Virus record (IMG/VR): IMGVR_UViG_3300017782_003923
Coordinates: 1 to 26,843 of that record
Source: a virus
Strand: one strand, 5' to 3'
DNA: 26,843 nucleotides
The notes below the pieces were generated by a model. That model was not told the origin of the DNA and made no database searches. It saw only the letters and a program-made list of their open reading frames with translations. Positions 16,186 to 20,710 of this stretch are shown in pieces (positions within the stretch are counted from its first letter, which is position 1; every line of letters starts with the position of its first letter). The position numbers and the translations under genes are program-made.

Positions 16186-16519
16186 AAAAAGGTTAGAAGA
16201 TAAAAAACATCTTGCTTATGTCAGAACCTTGCCTTGTTTTATACAACGGGCAGGGTTCTATGCTTGTAGTGGAAACATAGAAGCACATCATTTATTAAAA
16301 CCTGAAAGCGGTATGAGGGGGTTTGGTTTAAAAGCACACGATTCTGAATGCATACCTTTATGTAGATATCATCATTCTTTACTTCATACTAAATACGGTG
16401 ATGAACATAAATTCTTAAAAAAATATGGATACAGAAAAGATGCGGCAGTTAAATATGCAAAGCAACTTTACGAAGAAAAAGATTCATATATAGAAGAAGA
16501 AAACGATCTACCCTTTTAA
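16133..16519 (+). CDS. HNH-like recombination nuclease with SSB-type tail
   Basis: This 128-residue protein starts at the ATG at 16133, inside the end of the previous gene (53-base overlap); a longer version would only add sequence from the overlapped frame. It has LAYVRTLPCFIQRAG, then NIEAHHLLKPESGMRG, SECIPLCRYHHSLLHTKYGD, an HNH-type zinc-finger nuclease arrangement like DUF968 and Ref-like proteins of phage recombination blocks (first His pair in AHH, second in YHH). The N-terminus is very basic. The last residues, IEEENDLPF, look like the acidic tip of bacterial SSB. Likely role: endonuclease acting on recombination or replication intermediates. Confidence 0.75.
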   Translation: MKTTTKKLNKTHRKHPFKKRLEDKKHLAYVRTLPCFIQRAGFYACSGNIEAHHLLKPESGMRGFGLKAHDSECIPLCRYHHSLLHTKYGDEHKFLKKYGYRKDAAVKYAKQLYEEKDSYIEEENDLPF

Positions 16520-16621
16520 AAAAACATATATATTATTCCAAAAGGGGTTTACTTTTAAGAAACATTCAGGCATACTGACTTTATAAATTGATAAAACGCC
16601 TAGAAAGGCAAGGAAATAAAA
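16518..16621 (+). promoter_or_regulatory. Early promoter and leader 2 (near copy of leader 1)
   Basis: Starting from seven A residues, this leader repeats leader 1: ATTCCAAAAGGGG (16535-16547), a -35 box TTTACT (16548-16553), a 17-base spacer and a -10 box CATACT (16571-16576). TATAAATTGA then leads to a hairpin GCCT-AGAA-AGGC (16599-16610) that sits where leader 1 has GCT-AGC, and to the ribosome site AAGGAAA. Both leaders end in an ATGATAAAC start. The repeated promoter architecture supports real function. Confidence 0.7.
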
Positions 16622-16906
16622 ATGATAAACTACTTAACTAAAAAAGAATACACAGGTCAAAATATAGAAATATTAATGGCTAGTGGATATGAAGAAGGAG
16701 ATTCATTCCTTACTTTTAAACAAGCACTTAAATTAGATGGAGTTAGTGGAAAAACTTTAAAAGGTTTAAAAAAATGTGCAACTTTAATGTTTGTTAAAGA
16801 ATATGAAGATAAAGAAACTGGAAAAATGGTTAAAAAACCAAAATATTTTTCAGTATTTGATGCTAAAGAAATATTAGCAAGAATTGAAAACAACAAGGCA
16901 TCTTAA
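16622..16906 (+). CDS. Small early protein, ArdC-like segment possible
   Basis: This 94-residue protein is expressed from its own promoter (leader 2) and its stop codon lies in the loop of a terminator, so it forms a one-gene unit. It reads NYLTKKEYTGQNIEIL, FKQALKLDGVSGKTLKGLKK, then KKPKYFSVFDAKEILARIE. The last part resembles the YFSVFDxxE-like end of the ssDNA-binding domain of ArdC-type antirestriction proteins, and similar small proteins are common in marine phages; I cannot assign a function with confidence. No membrane segment. Given strong expression signals, an early role such as nucleic-acid binding or host takeover is conceivable. Confidence 0.72.
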   Translation: MINYLTKKEYTGQNIEILMASGYEEGDSFLTFKQALKLDGVSGKTLKGLKKCATLMFVKEYEDKETGKMVKKPKYFSVFDAKEILARIENNKAS

Positions 16907-16920
16907 TTGATGCCTTTTTT
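16895..16920 (+). terminator. Rho-independent terminator
   Basis: AAGGCATC (16895-16902), a six-base loop TTAATT and GATGCCTT (16909-16916) form a stem of six to eight pairs followed by a T run to 16920. The stop codon of the 94-residue protein (TAA, 16904-16906) lies in the loop, so a ribosome finishing that gene would cover the stem; termination may depend on translation or on phage antitermination, because no promoter is evident for the genes just downstream. Confidence 0.82.
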
Positions 16921-16935
16921 ATATAAGGAAATAAA

Positions 16936-17286
16936 ATGAAAAAATTAGATTTAATATTAATAGACCCATATGACCAAAGTATTAGCAGAGTTGATATTGA
17001 TGGTAGCTTAAAATCTATATACGAAGTTCTACAATGTAGAGTTATAGATATTATGAATCTTGGTGAAAACATTGATTTAATAATGGATGATGAAGGTCGT
17101 TTAAATAGCAAAAATAGATGGTTTGCATGGGGTGGAAATTCTTTTGCAGGTAGGTGTCTTGTAGCAAGTCATAATGATGATGGTGATACTGATTCATGCC
17201 CTTTACATATATCACAAATTAAAAATTTAGATTTTTTAGAAGAAGGATATTCTGAGGAACCATATATGGAGTTTAGAACGCTATGA
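16936..17286 (+). CDS. DUF3846-like phage protein
   Basis: This 116-residue protein follows the terminator by 15 bases and has an AAGGAAAT ribosome site. It starts LDLILIDPYDQSISRVDIDG, then has SIYEVLQCRVIDIMNL, LIMDDEGRLN and a C-terminal WFAWGGNSFAGRCLVAS. This order (ILIDP, a short helix with C, then MDDEG and FxGxxLV) is that of DUF3846, a small family widespread in phages and plasmids with no known function. It is translationally coupled to the next gene by an ATGA overlap. Confidence 0.75.
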   Translation: MKKLDLILIDPYDQSISRVDIDGSLKSIYEVLQCRVIDIMNLGENIDLIMDDEGRLNSKNRWFAWGGNSFAGRCLVASHNDDGDTDSCPLHISQIKNLDFLEEGYSEEPYMEFRTL

Positions 17287-17432
17287 GAGTTAAGGTAAAA
17301 AATACAACCATATACGGAACTTTTATTGGATATGACAAAAAAGGTAAAGTAATAATAGTTGATGAAGAAACAAATAAAATAAAAAAATATAACAAATCAC
17401 AATTGATAAAAACTTATGAAAAAGGAGAATAA
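17283..17432 (+). CDS. Tiny basic protein, unknown
   Basis: This 49-residue gene begins MRVKVKNTTIYGTFIGYDKK and ends YEKGE. Its ATG overlaps the previous stop as ATGA and its own stop is followed at one base by the next start, so it is held in a coupled chain. It alternates beta-strand residues, is Lys-rich, and looks like a small SH3- or Sm-like barrel (TIYGTFIGYDKKGKVIIVDE), but at this size that is a guess. No function assigned. Confidence 0.65.
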   Translation: MRVKVKNTTIYGTFIGYDKKGKVIIVDEETNKIKKYNKSQLIKTYEKGE

Positions 17433-17433
17433 A

Positions 17434-17625
17434 ATGACAAAAAAAAATATAGATGAAATTAATGCAAAAGGTCTTATAGACTTAGCATTAATATTTGCAA
17501 GAAATAATAGTAATGAATTTTTTAAAACCGATTTACTAAAACAAACAACATATACACATAAAGATATTGAAACTCTTACTAACAATTATGTGCTTAACAA
17601 CCTAATAAGTTTGGAGGATAAATAA
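17434..17625 (+). CDS. Small early protein, unknown
   Basis: This 63-residue protein starts at the ATG at 17434, preceded by AAGGAGAATAAA; an in-frame ATG six codons earlier lies within the previous gene. It is mostly helical and polar (INAKGLIDLALIFARNNSNEF, FKTDLLKQTTYTHKDIETL given in parts) and could be a small helix-turn-helix, but no signature is certain. Its stop overlaps the next start as TAATG. Confidence 0.65.
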   Translation: MTKKNIDEINAKGLIDLALIFARNNSNEFFKTDLLKQTTYTHKDIETLTNNYVLNNLISLEDK

Positions 17626-17786
17626 TGAAATATGAAGTATGGGTTTATCTAGAATCAGAGGGTTTTTGGTGGAAGCACATGATTACACCAAACAAACAAC
17701 AAGCAGAAACAAAAAAACAAAAACTTATTACACAAGGGCATAAAGTAAAACAAAGTATAAATTACATAGGAGTTGATAATGTTTAG
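17625..17786 (+). CDS. Tiny protein rich in Trp and Lys, unknown
   Basis: This 53-residue gene starts at the ATG overlapping the previous stop (TAATG), with GGAGG seven to eleven bases upstream. The sequence MKYEVWVYLESEGFWWKHMI is a beta-hairpin-like opening, followed by a Lys/Gln-rich helix and GHKVKQSINYIGV. This is the usual shape of a small phage protein of one sheet and a helix. It ends inside the next gene. Function unknown. Confidence 0.62.
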   Translation: MKYEVWVYLESEGFWWKHMITPNKQQAETKKQKLITQGHKVKQSINYIGVDNV

Positions 17787-17997
17787 CACAAAAGAAGAAA
17801 TACAAGAATTAAATGATACATTAGGTGAATTAGATTTATGGGAATATAAGACCTCTAAGAGTAAATTAATTGATTTAATAGTAAGGCATGGATTATATAA
17901 TATAAGCTTAGGACAGACTCCTGAGGTTGTTTTAGAGTCATATATGCAACATTTAGAGGAACAAGAAGTAAATAATTATAAACAAGGATTAATTTAA
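17779..17997 (+). CDS. Small early protein, unknown
   Basis: This 72-residue acidic helical protein starts at the ATG at 17779 (AGGAG six bases upstream), overlapping the previous gene by eight bases; an in-frame TTG two codons earlier is less likely. It reads MFSTKEEIQELNDTLGELDL, then LIDLIVRHGLYNISLG and ends NNYKQGLI. Leucine spacing suggests a helical dimer. No family recognised. Its stop overlaps the next start (TAATG). Confidence 0.65.
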   Translation: MFSTKEEIQELNDTLGELDLWEYKTSKSKLIDLIVRHGLYNISLGQTPEVVLESYMQHLEEQEVNNYKQGLI

Positions 17998-18149
17998 TGA
18001 AAAATTTTTTAAAAAAATTAGATAAAACAATAGATAAATTTTATAGACCTTTTGCAAATTGGCTAATTAGTTTAAATACAAAAGAGGATATTGATTGGTT
18101 AAACATGCATAACAATATGATTGAGGAAAATGAAAATGAAAGACTTTGA
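17997..18149 (+). CDS. Tiny protein, unknown
   Basis: This 50-residue gene starts with the ATG that overlaps the preceding stop. The sequence MKNFLKKLDKTIDKFYRPFA is an amphipathic basic helix, then NWLISLNTKEDIDWLNMHNN and a Glu/Asn-rich end. The first part could lie on the membrane surface. The gene overlaps the next one by 14 bases. Support comes from its coupled place in the chain; function unknown. Confidence 0.55.
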   Translation: MKNFLKKLDKTIDKFYRPFANWLISLNTKEDIDWLNMHNNMIEENENERL

Positions 18150-18276
18150 AAAATTATTAAAAGAAAAATTAGAAAAAGATGGTGTGAATAAAGAATGGAT
18201 GGAAAAACATTTAATTATTGATACTATTACTAAAGAAGATATTGAAGAATTTAAAAAGGGGGATAAAGATGAATGA
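18136..18276 (+). CDS. Tiny charged helical protein, unknown
   Basis: This 46-residue gene starts at an ATG inside the previous gene; the sequence MKDFEKLLKEKLEKDG is a charged helix and the rest (WMEKHLIIDTITKEDIEEF) continues in helical style. GAGGAAAATGAA upstream includes a GAGGA site. Its end overlaps the next start by eight bases, and the ribosome site of the next gene (AAGGGGG) lies within it. Function unknown. Confidence 0.55.
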   Translation: MKDFEKLLKEKLEKDGVNKEWMEKHLIIDTITKEDIEEFKKGDKDE

Positions 18277-18451
18277 ATTTAATTATGATGATGATGCACC
18301 ATATAGTGTAAATTTTAACAGGTGGTATCATGCCAATACCATTGAAAGAGAAATGTTTAAAGAAAATAAAATGCCTTTTGATGAAGCTGAACTTACATTT
18401 AAAAAGATGTGGGGATATAAACAGCTAGAATCTAAAGTTTTTGTTAATTAA
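18269..18451 (+). CDS. Small acidic protein, unknown
   Basis: This 60-residue protein starts at the ATG at 18269, preceded by a strong AAGGGGGATAAAG; an in-frame upstream ATG lacks such a site. It opens with MNEFNYDDDAPYSVNFNRWY and continues with an acidic helix (EREMFKENKMPFDEAELTF) and MWGYKQLESK. It looks like a small soluble single-domain protein. No family recognised. Confidence 0.65.
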   Translation: MNEFNYDDDAPYSVNFNRWYHANTIEREMFKENKMPFDEAELTFKKMWGYKQLESKVFVN

Positions 18452-18457
18452 AAAATT

Positions 18458-18670
18458 ATGATTAAAATTTTAAGTGGTAACGATATACAATTTATAAAAA
18501 AGGCTATTAGATATATAAATAAGAATAAACAATTAAATCATGCAGATCAGAATAGAGCAGATTATCTTTTAAATAATTTAAGTAACGATGAAAGCTTAAA
18601 AATATTTTCTGATATTGTTAAGGAATATGAAAAAACTAAAAACCGTAAAATTGAAGGCGGCTTACATTAA
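18458..18670 (+). CDS. Small helical protein, last gene of the early run
   Basis: This 70-residue basic helical protein (IKILSGNDIQFIKKAIRYIN, ADQNRADYLLNNLSNDESLK) follows the previous gene by six bases without a visible ribosome site, so its start is less sure. Its stop overlaps the stop of the leftward lysis operon by four bases, marking a convergent junction. I see no hairpin terminator there, so the two transcripts may run into each other. Function unknown. Confidence 0.6.
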   Translation: MIKILSGNDIQFIKKAIRYINKNKQLNHADQNRADYLLNNLSNDESLKIFSDIVKEYEKTKNRKIEGGLH

Positions 18671-18888
18671 TTTTTATTTTCAGAACTATATTTAATATTT
18701 AATCCACATAAAGTGCATAGGCGATTCTTTTCGTCTAAGCCTTTTTCTGTAAGTTTATAATTTTGCCCTTCCACTTTTACAAAACCTTCACCAATTAAAG
18801 TAGTCAAATTATCGCTAGGAATATCATCACCAAACATAATTGCCAATATTCCACCTAGTCTTTTTGTTTGAGTTTTACTTAATGCCAT
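18667..18888 (-). CDS. Small winged-helix-like protein after endolysin
   Basis: This 73-residue protein begins MALSKTQTKRLGGILAIMFG directly after the endolysin stop (TAAATG), so it is the last gene of the leftward late operon. The order LTTLIGEGFVKVEGQNYKLTEKGLDE is typical of a winged helix: helix, beta hairpin with NYKLTEKGL as in many MarR-like proteins. A CTLCGL pair of Cys at the C-terminus is too short for a full zinc site. It may be a small regulator carried with the lysis genes. Family not certain. Confidence 0.65.
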   Translation of the reverse strand: MALSKTQTKRLGGILAIMFGDDIPSDNLTTLIGEGFVKVEGQNYKLTEKGLDEKNRLCTLCGLNIKYSSENKN

Positions 18889-19332
18889 TTATATTTTTGA
18901 CCAATCTAATCCTGAAAATAATAATGCTTCTGCTTCCCTTCTTCTTATTAATCCTTGCAATACTTTTCCACCTGCTTTATTCCATCTTTTAATCTGTGCA
19001 GGTACTTCTTCGTATTCACCTTTATTTAAAACTTTAATCATAGTGGATGCATTAAGATTTGCACCACCTAAATTAAATGTCCATGATACAAGAGCATCAA
19101 ATTGATGTTGATGCAGTGGAACTGTAACAGCTTTTTTTACTGCATCTTCGTAAACTTCTAAATCAGTTAATAATATAGAGTCTGCTTCTTCTTGTGTTAT
19201 TTCTTGATGTTCTTCTACAAATTTTGTATGCCCGTATCCTATAGTCCAAACATCTGCGGCACATTTGTATGATTTAAGTTCGCACCCTTCAAACTTCTTA
19301 ATAAGTGCTATTCCTTCTTGTGATATTTTCAT
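18889..19332 (-). CDS. Endolysin (GH24 phage lysozyme) with Cys in catalytic triad
   Basis: This 147-residue muramidase degrades the host cell wall at the end of infection. The start at 19332 (MKISQEG) is chosen because GGGGG lies six bases upstream; a longer in-frame reading overlaps the nuclease gene. The catalytic region is KKFEGCELKSYKC ... WTIGYGHT: E15, eight residues, C24, five residues, T30, the E-8-(D/C)-5-T pattern of P22/R21-type lysozymes with Cys in the Asp place. DALVSWTFNLG and IKRWNKAGGKVLQGLIRRR are the other family blocks. There is no signal peptide or SAR segment, so a holin must release it. It is four bases after the nuclease gene. Confidence 0.93.
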   Translation of the reverse strand: MKISQEGIALIKKFEGCELKSYKCAADVWTIGYGHTKFVEEHQEITQEEADSILLTDLEVYEDAVKKAVTVPLHQHQFDALVSWTFNLGGANLNASTMIKVLNKGEYEEVPAQIKRWNKAGGKVLQGLIRRREAEALLFSGLDWSKI

Positions 19333-19336
19333 ATTT

Positions 19337-19729
19337 TTACCCCCATGTTCCGTCTTCTCTGACTTTGGCTGTTTTTTTACCACCCCAGTATTCAACTGCG
19401 TGTCCTTCTTGCACGAGGGTTTTACAAATATCTTTTTTACCTTCTGTAAAAGGTGTCGCGAGAATCCGTCCATATTTTCCTTTTCCATGTGATTGAATTA
19501 CTAATTTATCAGCACATAGTTCTTTTAACCTTTCTTTGGCTTTTAGTCCCAGTGCTTTTTCTTCTAAATTTCTTGTGCGTGATTCAGGTGTATCAATACC
19601 TGCTAATCTGCATCTTTGTTTATGTAACTTAACGTCAAAGCCTAAATCTAAAGTCACGTCTATGGTGTCTCCATCTATTACCCTTTCTAGTATAGCGTTA
19701 TATACAAATGGCGTGACTAATTCAGACAT
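19337..19729 (-). CDS. Staphylococcal nuclease-like (thermonuclease) protein
   Basis: This 130-residue protein is an SNase-fold nuclease. Its motifs are RVIDGDTIDVTLDL (D19, D21), QRCRLAGIDTPESRTRN (R41, D46, E49), LKAKERLKEL and GKYGRILATPF (R88), so the expected calcium-binding and catalytic arginine and acidic residues are present, followed by LVQEGHAVEYWGG. It has no signal peptide and would act on DNA or RNA in the cytoplasm. Lying between the holin candidate and endolysin, it may break down host nucleic acid late in infection or lower viscosity at lysis. The ribosome site is poor; the gene starts six bases after the holin stop and is probably coupled. Confidence 0.88.
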   Translation of the reverse strand: MSELVTPFVYNAILERVIDGDTIDVTLDLGFDVKLHKQRCRLAGIDTPESRTRNLEEKALGLKAKERLKELCADKLVIQSHGKGKYGRILATPFTEGKKDICKTLVQEGHAVEYWGGKKTAKVREDGTWG

Positions 19730-19735
19730 AGCGTT

Positions 19736-19900
19736 TTATTGCTTGGCTTTCCCTATATTGAGTGCCAATAATTCTAAGATTTTATATAACTTAGCAATCA
19801 TTGCATCATCTTTAGGTGTTGGAGTTAAAGCACAGATTATGGATGCACCGCAAACAACACCTGTGATAATTCCTAGCCATTCTCCTATCATTCCCATCAT
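19736..19900 (-). CDS. Small membrane protein, holin candidate
   Basis: This 54-residue gene was found by reading the minus strand between the spanin and nuclease genes. It begins with two ATG codons (19898-19900 and 19895-19897) after AGGAGATATTA. The sequence has a hydrophobic stretch (MIGEWLGIITGVVCGASIIC, about 4-23), then ALTPTPKDDAMIAKLYKI and a second amphipathic part LELLALNIGKAKQ with a basic end. The TPTPKDD and LALNIGKAK pattern is one I know from small holin-like proteins of marine phages. It stands beside the signal-less endolysin, which needs a holin. One long or two short membrane segments are possible. Confidence 0.75.
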   Translation of the reverse strand: MMGMIGEWLGIITGVVCGASIICALTPTPKDDAMIAKLYKILELLALNIGKAKQ

Positions 19901-19941
19901 ATTAATATCTCCTATAATGAATGAATCTAAATAGTAGCAAA

Positions 19942-20328
19942 TTATTTGTTATCTGACACCTTTTCTTTATCTGTATCTTCTTTATCGTATTCTCTGTAAA
20001 ACTCAATAATATGCAAAGTATCTTTAATATATCTTTTTATTTCTGCCATATTATTAGATAAGTTTTCATAATCTTTTGTTGTTAATGAATAATACGCGGT
20101 GTTGGGTGCAGAGCCATTTTCTAAATCAGAAAGGTACTCTTTCATTATATGAGGGGTTAAAATTTCCCAATCAATATCCGCCAAGTTTAATTCTATTGGG
20201 AGTGGCGGGTGATATATAGGGGACGGCTCTGCAATCGTTATCACTTCAACAGGTTTAGTTTGCGTTGGTATCATAGAACACGCTGTGAAGTAGAAAAGGG
20301 TAAGACTAGCTATTAGTAGATTCTTCAT
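19942..20328 (-). CDS. Outer-membrane lipoprotein, o-spanin (Rz1-like)
   Basis: This 128-residue protein starts at the ATG at 20328, inside the i-spanin gene (23-base overlap); the TTG before it is less likely. Residues 1-16 are a lipoprotein signal (NLLIASLTLFYFTAC), with C17 as the lipidated Cys. A proline-rich segment PSPIYHPPLPIELN follows, then WEILTPHIM, YYSLTTKDYENLSNNMAEIK and a charged end. Nested or overlapping i-spanin and o-spanin genes, with a Pro-rich lipoprotein, are usual for Rz/Rz1 pairs, though this one is longer than lambda Rz1. It would join with the i-spanin to fuse inner and outer membranes at lysis. Confidence 0.8.
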   Translation of the reverse strand: MKNLLIASLTLFYFTACSMIPTQTKPVEVITIAEPSPIYHPPLPIELNLADIDWEILTPHIMKEYLSDLENGSAPNTAYYSLTTKDYENLSNNMAEIKRYIKDTLHIIEFYREYDKEDTDKEKVSDNK

Positions 20329-20710
20329 CAAACTGGTTAGGGTTAGTTAGTGTTATTAAATCTTCTTTTACTTGCTTAGTACCTTTATTAACTATTTTTT
20401 CTATAAGTTTAGGTTTAGCTAAAGCAAGATTATCAAGATCATGTTTTGCAAAAGTATTCTTTAGTTTATTTACTTCTCGTTGTGATTCTCTATTTTTTTC
20501 TGTAAGAATATTTAATTGTTCTTGATTTTGTTTTTGTTTTGCAAGGTGTTGCTTTATAGATTCGTTTTGTTGCTCTATTGAGTTTTCTAAAGCTATTTGG
20601 TTACCTTTTAGAACTGATATTTGATCTAAAAGCCTATCAATGTACCAAGCACTTCCTGATGCTGTGACAAGCAACAGACCACCTAGTATTAATGATAATT
20701 TAAATCCCAT
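20306..20710 (-). CDS. Inner-membrane spanin (Rz-like)
   Basis: This 134-residue protein has an N-terminal membrane anchor (LSLILGGLLLVTASGSAWYI, about 5-24) and a long periplasmic coiled coil (about 30-100, rich in Gln, Glu, Lys and Asn with heptad Leu/Ile) ending in a charged tail. That is the standard architecture of the i-spanin Rz. It overlaps the cyclase gene by 22 bases upstream and the o-spanin gene downstream. Its place in the lysis cassette with a lipoprotein partner, holin candidate and endolysin supports the call. Confidence 0.85.
   Translation of the reverse strand: MGFKLSLILGGLLLVTASGSAWYIDRLLDQISVLKGNQIALENSIEQQNESIKQHLAKQKQNQEQLNILTEKNRESQREVNKLKNTFAKHDLDNLALAKPKLIEKIVNKGTKQVKEDLITLTNPNQFDEESTNS

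Noticed and set aside
18640-18700. Terminator at the convergent junction of early and late operons
   Set aside because: The stops overlap by four bases and I found no hairpin with a T run on either strand.
19333-19488. Longer N-terminus for the endolysin
   Set aside because: The extension overlaps the SNase gene in another frame, has no homology-like features, and the internal ATG at 19332 has an ideal GGGGG ribosome site.
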